Positions 53,264 to 62,446 of a stretch of 64,000 bases of DNA are shown piece after piece. The DNA comes from Couchioplanes caeruleus (GTDB taxonomy: Bacteria; Actinomycetota; Actinomycetes; Mycobacteriales; Micromonosporaceae). The stretch spans positions 8,304,501-8,368,500 of the forward strand of contig NZ_CP092183.1 of assembly GCF_023499255.1 (NCBI RefSeq). Direction: 5' to 3'. The position numbers were made by a program, and so were the translations under genes. How positions within the stretch are numbered: position 1 is the first letter of the stretch; each line of letters opens with the position of its first letter. Below the pieces are notes generated by a model. That model was given only the letters and a program-made list of their open reading frames with translations. It was not told the DNA's origin and ran no database searches.

Positions 53264-53593
53264 ATGGCCCTGCTGCGCCGGATGATCGGAGCGGTCCTGC
53301 GAGAGGTACGCCGCCGCCAGGGCCGGACCCTGCGCGACGTGGCGGAGGCGGCCGGGGTGTCGCTGCCGTACCTGTCGGAGGTCGAACGCGGCACCAAGGA
53401 GCCCTCGTCGGAGATCCTCGCCGCGATCTGCCGGGCGCTGGACCTGCCGCTGGCCGACCTGCTCGACGAGGTACGCCGTGAGCTGCGGCGCGACACCCCG
53501 GCGCCCCGCCTGTTCCACACCGCGAACGTGCAGGCGACCGAGTGGCTCGTCGCTCGTACGGCCGACGCCGGGATGCGCGTCCTCGTCGGCTGA
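53264..53593 (+). CDS. ClgR-like helix-turn-helix regulator
   Basis: A 109-residue XRE-type protein. [20 protein letters not shown] and [43 protein letters not shown] closely follow ClgR, the actinobacterial activator of clp protease genes. The C-terminal tail ([21 protein letters not shown]) differs from ClgR, so it may be a paralogue with another regulon. GGAG lies seven bases before the ATG at 53264. Divergent from the compact rho gene. Confidence 0.85.
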   Translation: MALLRRMIGAVLREVRRRQGRTLRDVAEAAGVSLPYLSEVERGTKEPSSEILAAICRALDLPLADLLDEVRRELRRDTPAPRLFHTANVQATEWLVARTADAGMRVLVG

Positions 53594-53633
53594 GCGACAC
53601 CTCATGTCCATGTCGGACCGATACCGTGCCGGC

Positions 53634-55667
53634 ATGGGTACCGTCGACCGCCGTCGTTTCCTGCAGATGGCCGGGCTCCCGGCCGCCGCCGCGGCTCTCC
53701 CGCTCGACCTCGGCAAGGCGCTCGCCATCCCGGCGCACCACCGCACCGGGACGATCGCCGACGTCGAGCACGTCATCTTCCTGATGCAGGAGAACCGCTC
53801 GTTCGACCACTACTTCGGCACGCTGCGGGGCGTACGCGGATTCGCCGACCCGCATCCGATGCGCCGGCCCGACGGCAAGCCGGTGTGGGAGCAGCCGCAG
53901 ACCGCCGGCCCGGACCTGCTGCCGTTCCGGCCCGACGTGCCCGACCTGGGCCGCACGTTCCTGCCGGATCCACCGCACGGCTGGAACGACGGCCACGCCG
54001 CGTGGAACGGCGGCCGCTACGACCGTTGGGTGCCCAACAAGGGCGTCACCACGATGACGTACCACACCCGCTCGGACCTGCCGTACCAGTTCGCGCTGGC
54101 CGACGCCTTCACCGTCTGCGACAACTACCACTGCTCGCTGCTCGGCCCGACCGACCCGAACCGCTATCACATGTGGACCGGATGGGTGGGCAACGACGGC
54201 AGCGGCGGCGGCCCGGTCATCACCAACGCGGAGGCGGGCTACGACTGGTCGACGTACCCGGAGCGGCTGGAACGCGCCGGCATCGACTGGAAGATCTACC
54301 AGGACGTGGGCCTCGGGCTGACCGCCGGCGGCTCGTGGGGGTGGACGCAGGACCCGTACATCGGCAACTACGGCGACAACTCGCTGCTGTACTTCCACCA
54401 GTACCAGAACGCGCAGCCCGGTTCGCCGCTCGCCGACCGCGCCAAGTCAGGCACGAACGTCAACGCGCTCGGGCGTGATCCGGAGGCTCTGCTCAGCGAC
54501 TTCCGCGCGGACGTGAGCAACGGCCGGCTGCCGGCGGTGTCGTGGATCGTCGCGCCGGAGGCGTACTCCGAACACCCGAACTGGGAGCCCGGGTACGGCG
54601 CCTGGTACGTCTCACAGGTCATCGACATCCTCGCTGCGCATCCCGAGGTGTGGAGCAAGATGGCGCTGTTCATCACGTACGACGAGGAGGGCGGCTTCTT
54701 CGACCACCTGGCGCCGCCGACGCCGGGCGAGTCGACGGTGCCGACGACGAACGAGCTCTTCCCCGGCAGCCCCGACCACCCGGCCGGCCCGTACGGCCTG
54801 GGCGTCCGCGTCCCGATGATCGTCGTGTCACCGTGGACCCGGGGCGGCTGGGTGAACTCGCAGCTGTTCGACCACACGTCGCTGATCCGCTTCCTCGAGG
54901 CCCGCTTCGGCGCCGGCCGCCCCGACCTGACCGAAACCAACATCACGCCGTGGCGGCGGGCGGTCACCGGCGACCTGACCAGCGCCTTCGATTTCCGTAC
55001 GCCGAACCGCGCCCGGCCCTTCCGCCTCCCGGACACCGACGACCTCAAGCCGGAGGCCCTGGTACGCCACCCCGACGAGGTGCCCGTACCCCCGGCCGAC
55101 CAGCGGCTCCCCCGCCAGGAGAAGGGCATCCGCCCGGCGCGCGCCCTCCCGTACGCCCTGCACGCCGACAGTCACGTGACCGGCACGACGCTGACCATCA
55201 CGTTCCGCAACGCCGGCCGGGCCACGGCGGTCTTCCACGCCCGCCCGGTCGGCGGCGAGCCGCGCACGTACACCGTCGAGCCGGGCAAGACGCTGACCGG
55301 CACGTGGCCCACCGCGGACGGCTATGACGTCGATGTACACGGGCCCAACGGCTTCCACCGCCGCTTCCACAGTGGACAGCTGGGCGTGCGCACCGACTAC
55401 GACCTCCGTGCGGAGAAGGTGACGCTGACGTTCACCAACCACGGAAGCAGCCGGCTGCAGCTGACCGTGCGGGACGCGTACACCTCGGCGCGCACGACGG
55501 TGTCGCTGCGCGCCGGCCAGACGGCGGCCAGATCATGGCCGGTGGTCCGCACCCGCGGCTGGTACGACCTCGTGGTGACCGGCGCGGGCGGCGAGTACCG
55601 CTGCGCCGGCCACGTGGAGAACGGCAAGGACAGCATCACCGACCCGGCGATGGGCGGTCTGGTCTAG
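53634..55667 (+). CDS. Tat-exported phospholipase C (PlcC family)
   Basis: A 677-residue non-haemolytic-type phospholipase C that cleaves the headgroup of phospholipids outside the cell. Tat signal DRRRFLQMAGLPAAAAALPL near the N-terminus. VEHVIFLMQENRSFDHYFGTLRGVRGF is the family's first motif, DNYHCSLLGPTDPNR and ITYDEEGGFFDHLAPP follow. Two C-terminal DUF756 domains (from about residues 510 and 600). The ATG at 53634 gives a compact Tat signal; ATGs at 53604 and 53610 are possible. TACCGT at 53623-53628 would make the mRNA leaderless. Confidence 0.92.
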   Translation: MGTVDRRRFLQMAGLPAAAAALPLDLGKALAIPAHHRTGTIADVEHVIFLMQENRSFDHYFGTLRGVRGFADPHPMRRPDGKPVWEQPQTAGPDLLPFRPDVPDLGRTFLPDPPHGWNDGHAAWNGGRYDRWVPNKGVTTMTYHTRSDLPYQFALADAFTVCDNYHCSLLGPTDPNRYHMWTGWVGNDGSGGGPVITNAEAGYDWSTYPERLERAGIDWKIYQDVGLGLTAGGSWGWTQDPYIGNYGDNSLLYFHQYQNAQPGSPLADRAKSGTNVNALGRDPEALLSDFRADVSNGRLPAVSWIVAPEAYSEHPNWEPGYGAWYVSQVIDILAAHPEVWSKMALFITYDEEGGFFDHLAPPTPGESTVPTTNELFPGSPDHPAGPYGLGVRVPMIVVSPWTRGGWVNSQLFDHTSLIRFLEARFGAGRPDLTETNITPWRRAVTGDLTSAFDFRTPNRARPFRLPDTDDLKPEALVRHPDEVPVPPADQRLPRQEKGIRPARALPYALHADSHVTGTTLTITFRNAGRATAVFHARPVGGEPRTYTVEPGKTLTGTWPTADGYDVDVHGPNGFHRRFHSGQLGVRTDYDLRAEKVTLTFTNHGSSRLQLTVRDAYTSARTTVSLRAGQTAARSWPVVRTRGWYDLVVTGAGGEYRCAGHVENGKDSITDPAMGGLV

Positions 55668-56203
55668 CTCCGGCGGCCCAGGCGGGCGACCAGGCGGTCC
55701 AGCGCCGGCGCCGACCCGTTCACCGCGACGGCGGCGGCGAACGGCCGTTCGCCGTCCGGCATGCCGGCCAGTACGGGCGCGGTCACCGTGATCTCCTGCT
55801 CGACGACGTCCTCGGCGAAGTCGACCGGCTGGCCCGTCGCGCGGGCGAGGTCCCAGCCGTGCACGAGCAGCTCGGTCAGCCGCAGGTGCAGCGCCATCGC
55901 GCCGGTCACCCGGCCGAACGGCACGTCGACCGAGCGGTCGAGGATGCCGGGGGCGCGGAAGGCGGTCGTCAGCGTCGCGGCGCTCTCGTCGAAACCCGCC
56001 TGCAGGCTGCGGTACGTCATCGGCCGGGCGGTGAGCGCGGAGGTCACCATCGCGTTGCCCAGCACCAGATGGCTCACCAGCGACTGGACGTCCCAGTCCT
56101 CGCACGGCGTCGGATCGCCCCACTGGTCGGGCTTCACGCCGGCGACCAGCCGCCCGACGCGTTCGGCCGTCGCGGTCAGCTGATCAACGGTCGCCGCGGT
56201 CAC
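55664..56203 (-). CDS. TIGR03086-type DinB/mycothiol-dependent metal-binding protein
   Basis: A 179-residue four-helix protein of the maleylpyruvate isomerase N-terminal/DinB type. PTPCEDWDVQSLVSHLV and LRLTELLVHGWDLARATGQ carry the metal-binding histidines. Members probably use mycothiol as a cosubstrate in detoxification. GTG start. Its stop overlaps the convergent phospholipase gene by 4 bp. Confidence 0.88.
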   Translation of the reverse strand: MTAATVDQLTATAERVGRLVAGVKPDQWGDPTPCEDWDVQSLVSHLVLGNAMVTSALTARPMTYRSLQAGFDESAATLTTAFRAPGILDRSVDVPFGRVTGAMALHLRLTELLVHGWDLARATGQPVDFAEDVVEQEITVTAPVLAGMPDGERPFAAAVAVNGSAPALDRLVARLGRRS

Positions 56204-56376
56204 GCTGACACTTTATGGGGCCGCGCCAACCCGCGCCGGGAAGCGCGCCAGGCGCCCCGGCCCGATCGGCGCGGCGGTGATCGCCACGGCCGGCCGGCGC
56301 CGGGCCGCCTGGCATCAGCCGGCGGCGATTGGCTACAGTTCATCCATCGCCCGGACGCGCGAGCGCCACCGGGCAC

Positions 56377-56449
56377 GCGGACGTAGCGCAGCTGGTAGCG
56401 CATCACCTTGCCAAGGTGAGGGTCGCGGGTTCGAATCCCGTCGTCCGCT
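56377..56449 (+). tRNA. tRNA-Gly (anticodon GCC)
   Basis: A 73-base cloverleaf: acceptor GCGGACG/CGTCCGC, D arm with AGCTGGTAGCGC, anticodon stem TCACC/GGTGA with loop TTGCCAA (GCC at 56410-56412) and T arm GCGGG TTCGAAT CCCGT. The discriminator is T and CCA is not encoded. A TACAGT hexamer at 56334-56339 may be its -10 element. The flanking 56204-56376 and 56450-56646 hold no protein gene. Confidence 0.97.
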
Positions 56450-56554
56450 CTCTCCCCATCACCGCGGGCCGCGTGCCCGACGTCACATCGACGCCTGCGG
56501 CCAGCCAATGTAGACGGTCTTCCCGTCCGACCGGCGCGCCTGTGTCAACAACCG

Positions 56555-56563
56555 TGCTAGATT
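56555..56563 (+). promoter_or_regulatory. Extended -10 element, candidate promoter of the 56.6 kb operon
   Basis: TGC directly followed by TAGATT (56558-56563) forms an extended -10 motif. No good -35 hexamer is seen. It lies 84 bp before the first gene of the operon, in a locally AT-richer stretch. Confidence 0.35.
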
Positions 56564-56646
56564 CACCGCCGCCTATTTCGTGGGCACTATTTCAGTCAGT
56601 GTGCGCCTGACGACAGTGCGTCAAGAATCGGTACGGGAGTGAACGG

Positions 56647-57912
56647 GTGAACGACGATTCCGGGCGGGAGGGTGCGCGGATGCGTCGCGTCTGCCTGACC
56701 GTACCGACGAACCGGGAATGCACCGCGACGCTGGCGGAGGTGGTCGCGGAGGCGGCCTATGCCGTCGAGCAATTCGACGTCGAAGTGCACCTGCTCGTGC
56801 TGGATTCCTCGGACCACTTCGCGGCACACGCGCGTGCGCTCGCCGGGGTGGACAACGTCTGGCACCTGGACGAGCCGGCTCAGCGCGCCTTCCTGCACCG
56901 GGTGGTCCGGCGCGCCGACGTGGACAAGCCCGACCTGCTGCTCGACCTGATGCTTCCGCGCGCGCTCTCGTACGGCGCCTGCACGAACCGCGCCTTCCTG
57001 ATCGCCGCGGCGCTGGGCTGCGAGTCGGTGCACCGCCGTGACTCGGACAGCTTCTTTCAGACGTACCAGGGCGAGAAGGTCTTCCCGATCCACCCGGAAC
57101 TGCTCTTTCTGGGCAGGCCGGCGCACCTGGCCGGCGCCGCGCAGAACCGGCTGGACCCCGCCCTGCATGACGCCACGGTGAGCATGGTCGGCGGATCGTT
57201 CGTCGGGGAGATGTCCGTGGACATCGCCGACATCCGTGGCCACGAGGCCTACCACGACCTGGTCGGCCTCTGGGCCGCCGACGGCAGCACGGAGGAGGAG
57301 AAACGCGCGCTGGTCGAGGAATCCTTCACCGGCAGTGCGCCTTTCGACGGGGACGAATTCATCCTCTCCGTCGTCGATCCCATGCGGGTGGACATGCACA
57401 ACATCAGCTTCCACGGGTTGCACGAGCGGATTCCGCTGCCGCCCGCGACCGACACCATCGGCAGCGACTACTTCCTCATTCACGTCGCCGACAAGGCGCG
57501 CCTGCCCGGAGTTCTGCACAACCGCCACATCGTCAATTTCCACACCCCGGAACGCAAGACCGACGCCGGTTTCCTGGCGTACCAGATGCGGTACGCGAAG
57601 TTCATTCTGTCCATGCACTACCTGCACTTCATCTACCAGCGGATGACCAGCGACGACGCGGGCGCGATCGCGGCGATCGTCCGGGACAGCACCTGGCAGC
57701 CGCGCGAGCCGAACGAGGCGAAGATCCGGAGCCTGGAGGCCGCGTACCGGCGGCTGGGCGGCCGGTTCACCACGGTCGCGGACGTCGTACGGGACCGGCG
57801 CGAACGGCTGCTCTTCGAGGCCCGCCGCGACACCGACGACTTCGCCCTGCTCATCGACGCGTGGGCGGCGCTGGTGGGGGCGGCCCGGACGACCGGCGTG
57901 CGCGATGTCTGA
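56647..57912 (+). CDS. Unknown protein, DUF6271-like, possible glycosyltransferase-type fold
   Basis: A 421-residue cytosolic protein that I tentatively place in the DUF6271 family from memory. The opening RRVCLTVPTNRECTATLAEV and HLLVLDSSDHFAAHARAL, followed by CTNRAFLIAAALGCESVHRRDSDSFF, has the look of a GT-A nucleotide-sugar transferase with a DxD-like RRDSDS at about residue 130. No signal peptide. GTG at 56647 follows GGGAG by seven bases; an ATG at 56680 is also possible. It overlaps the next gene by 8 bases, so it belongs to a three-gene operon with a PLP decarboxylase-acetyltransferase and an exporter. Confidence 0.7.
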   Translation: MNDDSGREGARMRRVCLTVPTNRECTATLAEVVAEAAYAVEQFDVEVHLLVLDSSDHFAAHARALAGVDNVWHLDEPAQRAFLHRVVRRADVDKPDLLLDLMLPRALSYGACTNRAFLIAAALGCESVHRRDSDSFFQTYQGEKVFPIHPELLFLGRPAHLAGAAQNRLDPALHDATVSMVGGSFVGEMSVDIADIRGHEAYHDLVGLWAADGSTEEEKRALVEESFTGSAPFDGDEFILSVVDPMRVDMHNISFHGLHERIPLPPATDTIGSDYFLIHVADKARLPGVLHNRHIVNFHTPERKTDAGFLAYQMRYAKFILSMHYLHFIYQRMTSDDAGAIAAIVRDSTWQPREPNEAKIRSLEAAYRRLGGRFTTVADVVRDRRERLLFEARRDTDDFALLIDAWAALVGAARTTGVRDV

Positions 57913-59539
57913 CCGGCGCCACGTCCGGTCGGCGCTGCTGGCGGCCCGTGATGACCGGATCGTCTACGACCTGACCGGCATCGAGCGGCAGTACGACACC
58001 CTGCTCGCCGAGCTCCCCGGCGTCGCGGTGCGCTTCGCCATGAAGGCGTGCCCGGTGGACGAGGTGCTGACCTGCCTCGCCGAGCGCGGCGCCGGCTTCG
58101 ACGCGGCCAGCCCCGGGGAGATCCGGCAGGCCCTGCGTACGGGCATCGCACCGGGCCTCGTGCACTACGGCAACACCGTCAAGTCCGACAGCGCGATCGC
58201 CACCGCGCACCGGCTGGGCATCACCACGTTCGCGACCGACTGCGTGGAGGACGTACGCGCCATCGCCGAGCACGCACCCGGCGCACGCGTGTTCTGCCGC
58301 CTGGCGACCACCGGCGCGGGCGCGGTCTGGGGTCTCACCGGCAAGTGCGGCACCAGCGACCCGGTCTCCGTCCTCGAGGAGGCCCGCCGGCAGGGACTGG
58401 TCCCGTCCGGCCTGTCGGTGCACGTCGGATCCCAGCAGATGACCGTGCAGGGCTGGCAGCGGGCGCTCGACGACCTCACCACGGTCGTGCGGCGCCTGGC
58501 GGCGCGCGGCATCCACCTCGACCACGTCAACCTCGGTGGCGGACTGCCCGCGCGCGGCTACCTCGACCGGGACGGCACCCCGCTGACCCCGCCGACCGCC
58601 GGCATCTTCGCCGCGATCCGGGCCGGCATGCGACGCCTGCGCGAGGCGGCGCACGAGGAGCTGCGGTTCGTCATCGAGCCGGGCCGCTACCTCGTCGCCG
58701 ACCACAGCGTCATCCGCGCCCACGTCAACCGGCTGACCGTACGCGGGCAGGCCTGGCTGTACCTGAGCTGCGGCCGGTTCAACGGGCTGTTCGAGGGCGA
58801 CCGGCTGCGCTACCGCCTGGAGTTCCCGACGCGCACCGGCGGGCGCAGCATCCCGGCGATCGTCGCGGGCCCCACCTGCGACAGCGACGACACGTTGGGA
58901 GGGGTACCCGTGCCCGTACCGGCCGATCTCGCCTCCGGTGATCCAGTGTGGATCTCAGCTGCGGGCGCGTACGCCACGAGCTACAGCACCCTGCACTTCA
59001 ACGGCTTCGACCCGCTGCCCTGCGTGACGGTCCGCGCGGAACGCGTACGGCCGATCAGCGCCGGCGACTGGCACGCCATCGCGGAGCTCGAGGCCGCCGC
59101 GTACAGCGCGAAGGGGCTCTCCGAGGATCCCGCCGTGCTCCGGTCCCGGGCAGCCCGGTCGCCGGCCACCTCGTTCGTGCTGGACGCCGGCGAACGCATC
59201 GGCGGCTACCTGCTCGCCCTGCCGTACCCGCGCTTCCGGGCCCCGAGCCTCGAACGGGCGGAGGACAGGACGTTCGACTCGGCCAACCTGCACCTGCATG
59301 ACATCGTTGTCGGCCCTCAATTCCGCGGCCGTGGCTGGGCGAAGCGCATGGTGCGGCACCTGACCGCGACGGCCCGCTCCCTCCGGTACGAGCGCATCTC
59401 GCTGGTCGCGGTCGGTGGATCCGCCGGCTTCTGGTCGGCGCAGGGATACCACCCGCACCCCCACGCCGCACTCCCCTCCGGATACGGCCCCGACGCCGTC
59501 TACATGTCCCGCGTCATCACAGAAGAGGGCCCCGCATGA
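57905..59539 (+). CDS. Fusion of PLP-dependent amino acid decarboxylase (fold III) and GNAT acetyltransferase
   Basis: A 544-residue bifunctional protein. Residues 15-375 are an ornithine/lysine/diaminopimelate decarboxylase-type barrel: Schiff-base lysine in RFAMKACP (K47), HVGSQ, NLGGGLP, EPGRYLVAD, and the catalytic Cys in GPTCDSDDTL (C325). Residues about 385-540 are a GNAT acetyltransferase with the acetyl-CoA loop QFRGRGWAKRM (about 472). The fusion implies decarboxylation of a basic amino acid and N-acetylation of the amine made, or acylation of a related substrate. Its start overlaps the previous gene, its stop overlaps the transporter start. Confidence 0.88.
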   Translation: MSDRRHVRSALLAARDDRIVYDLTGIERQYDTLLAELPGVAVRFAMKACPVDEVLTCLAERGAGFDAASPGEIRQALRTGIAPGLVHYGNTVKSDSAIATAHRLGITTFATDCVEDVRAIAEHAPGARVFCRLATTGAGAVWGLTGKCGTSDPVSVLEEARRQGLVPSGLSVHVGSQQMTVQGWQRALDDLTTVVRRLAARGIHLDHVNLGGGLPARGYLDRDGTPLTPPTAGIFAAIRAGMRRLREAAHEELRFVIEPGRYLVADHSVIRAHVNRLTVRGQAWLYLSCGRFNGLFEGDRLRYRLEFPTRTGGRSIPAIVAGPTCDSDDTLGGVPVPVPADLASGDPVWISAAGAYATSYSTLHFNGFDPLPCVTVRAERVRPISAGDWHAIAELEAAAYSAKGLSEDPAVLRSRAARSPATSFVLDAGERIGGYLLALPYPRFRAPSLERAEDRTFDSANLHLHDIVVGPQFRGRGWAKRMVRHLTATARSLRYERISLVAVGGSAGFWSAQGYHPHPHAALPSGYGPDAVYMSRVITEEGPA

Positions 59540-60693
59540 GCGAGTTCCGCCGCTCGCAGCTCGCTGTCGCCGCGCTGTTCTGCTTCCTCGGCTTCCAGTA
59601 CTCGACGTGGGCGGCGCGCATCCCCGCGCTCAGCGACCGCCTCGACCTGACCGCCGGCGAGGTCGGCGTGTTCCTGCTCGCGGCCGGCGTGGGCGCGACG
59701 GTGTCGTTCCCTCTGGTCGCCCGGCTGATCGCAATGCTGGGTTCGCGGCGGCTCGCCATCGGCTCCGCGCTCGTGCTGGTCGCGGCGCTGTCCGGGCTCG
59801 CCGTGGTACCGACGTACCCGCTGGCGCTGGGCATCCTGCTCGTCGACGGTGTCGCGGTCGGCTGCCTCAACGTGGCCATGAACGCGCAGGGCGCCGCCCT
59901 CGAGGCCCGGTACGGGCGCAACACGATGGCGAAACTCCACGCCCTGTTCAGCGGCGGCATCTTCGGTGCGGCGCTAATCGCCTCGGGCGTCACCACGCTC
60001 ACGGACGCCGTACCCGTGCACTTCGCGATCGCGGGCGCGCTCCTGCTGGCGCTGATCCTCGCGGCCCGCCCGGCCCTGCTGCACGACGACCTCCCGGCAC
60101 CGGCGAAGGCCGCCGGCCGGCGCTGGATCCGCCCGTCCCGCATCACGGCCTGGCTGGGCCTGGCCATGCTCTTCACCACCATCACCGAGGGCGCGATGAC
60201 CGACTGGTCGGCGCTCTACCTCGAGAAGATCGCGCATGCCGCGCCCCACCTGCTCCCGCTCGGCATCGCGGTCACCTCGGCCATGATGGTGACCGCCCGC
60301 CTGTTCGCCGACGGCTGGCGCGCCCGCTGGGGCGACAAGCGCATCGTCGTGACCGGCGGCATCCTGGCCGGCGCGGGCCTCGCGACGGCGCTGCTCGCCG
60401 GGGGCGTCATCCCGGCCCTGGCGGGCTTCGCCTGCGTCGGCCTCGGCATGGCCGCGGTCAGCCCCTGCCTGTACGTGGCGGCCGCCCGCGAAGGCTCTGA
60501 CACGCTGACGATGGCAGCGGCCATGAGCACCACGGGACTCCTCGCGGGGCCGCCGGTGCTGGGCTTCATCGCCGAGGGCAGCAGCCTGGTGTGGGCGATG
60601 GGAGCGGTCGCGGTGACGGCGTGGCTGGCGGTGCTGTCCGTCGTACCCGTCCGCTGGCCGCAGCCCGCCCCGGCGCCGGCAGCCGTTCACTGA
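59536..60693 (+). CDS. MFS transporter of the 56.6 kb operon
   Basis: A 385-residue major facilitator with about 12 helices. GFQYSTWAARIPALSDRLDLT and the central gap after helix 6 resemble the small MFS group often annotated as fucose permease or YbjJ-like. ATG overlaps the upstream stop as ATGA. Its place as last gene of an overlapping biosynthetic operon suggests export of the product or import of the precursor. Confidence 0.88.
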   Translation: MSEFRRSQLAVAALFCFLGFQYSTWAARIPALSDRLDLTAGEVGVFLLAAGVGATVSFPLVARLIAMLGSRRLAIGSALVLVAALSGLAVVPTYPLALGILLVDGVAVGCLNVAMNAQGAALEARYGRNTMAKLHALFSGGIFGAALIASGVTTLTDAVPVHFAIAGALLLALILAARPALLHDDLPAPAKAAGRRWIRPSRITAWLGLAMLFTTITEGAMTDWSALYLEKIAHAAPHLLPLGIAVTSAMMVTARLFADGWRARWGDKRIVVTGGILAGAGLATALLAGGVIPALAGFACVGLGMAAVSPCLYVAAAREGSDTLTMAAAMSTTGLLAGPPVLGFIAEGSSLVWAMGAVAVTAWLAVLSVVPVRWPQPAPAPAAVH

Positions 60694-60813
60694 GCCAAGA
60701 AGGCCGCCGTCCGCTCGAAAATCTTGTCAGCGTCCCAGTCCACAGTGGCTATGTGACCGCTGCGGGCCAGCGGCACCTCACCATCACTGCCTTCCCGGCG
60801 CAACGCTCGTCAT
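60687..60813 (-). pseudogene. Remnant of an alpha/beta-hydrolase gene
   Basis: On the minus strand the frame ending at 60687 reads RALRREGSDGEVPLARSGHI then ATVDWDADKIFERTAAFLAQ and a stop. This is the usual C-terminus of an alpha/beta-hydrolase, including the catalytic-His context SGHIATVDWD. The upstream ATG at 60813 has GAGGAGG just before it, directly after the DHA2 transporter stop, but opens only a nine-codon frame out of phase. I read this as a co-transcribed hydrolase gene that lost its body by deletion and frameshift. Confidence 0.6.
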
Positions 60814-60826
60814 CGGTCCTCCTCGG

Positions 60827-62359
60827 TCAGGGCGCGCCGGCCGCCGCGTCCGCAGCGGGCATGCGCCCGGCGACCCGGCTCGGCACCCAGGCCAGCGTGG
60901 TGACCGCACCGAGCAACAGCACGCCGATGCCCACCCCCAGCGTGACATGCATGGCGTCGACGAACGCGCTCTGCGCCTGGACGGCCAGCCCCGGCGCCTG
61001 TCGGCCTTCGGCGAGCACGAACAGGGTCGCGCCGAGCGAATCGCCGGCCTGGTCACGCAGCTGCCCCGGCAGCACGTCCAGCACGGCGGACGCGTGATCC
61101 CGGTACGCCATGGAAAGCACCGACCCCATGACGGCCACGCCCAGCGCCGCGCCCACCTGTCGCAGTGTGTTGTTGACCGCGCCGCCCACCCCCGCCTTGT
61201 CGGCCGGTACGGCGGTCATGGCCAGAGCCGTGGTGGCGCCCATGACGAAGCCCATTCCCAGGCCGGCCACGAGAAGGCTCACCTCGAGTTCCCAGAGCGG
61301 CGAGGTCGCGGTGGCCGGCAGCAGACCGGCGAAGGACAGCGCCAGCAGCAGCAAACCGAGGGTCACCGTGCGGCGGAACCCCCATGAACGTACGGCGCCC
61401 GCGCTGCTCACCGCCGAGAACACGCTGCCCACCGCGACCGGGAGCAGGATCAGGCCCAGTTCCAGCGGCGAATGGCCGAGCACCAGCTGCACGTAGAAGA
61501 CGAGCAGGAAGGTGCCGCCGGTGAGAGCGAAGAAGGCGAGCGACACCGCGGTCGTGCCGCCGGCGAACGGCGCGCTGCGGAACAGGTTCACGTCGAGCAC
61601 CGGATGCGCCGTCCTGCGTTCGACCACCACCAGGGCGGCCACCAGCAGAATGCCGAGCAGGATCATTCCGGCCGAGGCCGGCGCGAACCAGTCGTTGTCC
61701 TCGCCGGCCCGGATCACGCCGTAGACGACAGCGCCGATCGCCGCGGTCGAGAGCAGCAGACCCGGCAGGTCGAGGTGGAACTCCGCGGCCGACCGCGACT
61801 CCCGCGCGGCGACGAAGAGCAGCGCCACGCCGAGGGCGGCCACCGGCACGTTGATGAGAAACACCGAGCCCCACCAGAAGCGATCGAGCAGCGCGCCGCC
61901 GAGAATCGGGCCGAAGGCCACCGAGAGACCGCCGAGCGCCGCCCAGATGCCCATCGCCCTGCCCTGCTCGTTCTCGGGTACGGCGTCCTTGATGATCGCC
62001 AACGTGGTGGGCGGCACCACCGCGCCGCCGATACCCATGACCGCGCGCCACAGGATCAGCGAATCCGGCGTCTCGGCGAACGCGGAGAGCGCGGACGCCA
62101 CGGCGAAGATCACCAGGCCCACCGCCAGCGTCCGGCGCCGGCCCCACCGGTCGGCGATCACGCCCGCGGTGACCATGAGCGAGGCGTACACCAGGATGTA
62201 CGAATCCACGGCCCACTGCAGCTGGGAGTTGTCGGCGTGCAGGTCCCGCTGGATCGCCTGCAACGCGACGTTGAGGATGGTGTTGTCCATCATCACCATC
62301 AGGAAACAGGCCCCGACGACCACGAGCAGGAGACCCTGCCGTTTCGGCCCCGTCGTCAT
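60827..62359 (-). CDS. DHA2-family drug:H+ antiporter (EmrB/QacA type)
   Basis: A 510-residue MFS exporter with 14 predicted helices. DNTILNVALQAIQRDLHAD is the DHA2 motif D1, VTAGVIADRWGRRRTLAVG motif A, WRAVMGIGGAVVPPTTLAII motif B and GPILGGALLDRFWWGSVFLINVP motif C. It probably exports a toxic compound. A pair of MarR-type operators lies in its upstream region and the marR gene is just beyond, so expression is likely inducible. Confidence 0.93.
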   Translation of the reverse strand: MTTGPKRQGLLLVVVGACFLMVMMDNTILNVALQAIQRDLHADNSQLQWAVDSYILVYASLMVTAGVIADRWGRRRTLAVGLVIFAVASALSAFAETPDSLILWRAVMGIGGAVVPPTTLAIIKDAVPENEQGRAMGIWAALGGLSVAFGPILGGALLDRFWWGSVFLINVPVAALGVALLFVAARESRSAAEFHLDLPGLLLSTAAIGAVVYGVIRAGEDNDWFAPASAGMILLGILLVAALVVVERRTAHPVLDVNLFRSAPFAGGTTAVSLAFFALTGGTFLLVFYVQLVLGHSPLELGLILLPVAVGSVFSAVSSAGAVRSWGFRRTVTLGLLLLALSFAGLLPATATSPLWELEVSLLVAGLGMGFVMGATTALAMTAVPADKAGVGGAVNNTLRQVGAALGVAVMGSVLSMAYRDHASAVLDVLPGQLRDQAGDSLGATLFVLAEGRQAPGLAVQAQSAFVDAMHVTLGVGIGVLLLGAVTTLAWVPSRVAGRMPAADAAAGAP

Positions 62360-62394
62360 GTCGATGCCGCCCCCGTCCGTCAGGCATCACCGCG

Positions 62395-62430
62395 GTATCA
62401 GTTAACTGATTTCTATCAGCTAACTGATAC
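62395..62430. promoter_or_regulatory. Double MarR-type operator upstream of the DHA2 exporter
   Basis: ATCAGTTAACTGAT (62397-62410) is a perfect 14-bp palindrome. A second copy, TATCAGCTAACTGATA (62414-62429), is a near-perfect palindrome; the centres are 18 bp apart. Both lie between the marR stop and the exporter start, so the exporter appears to have its own MarR-controlled promoter. Confidence 0.75.
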
Positions 62431-62446
62431 GCGCGGAACCCCTCCG

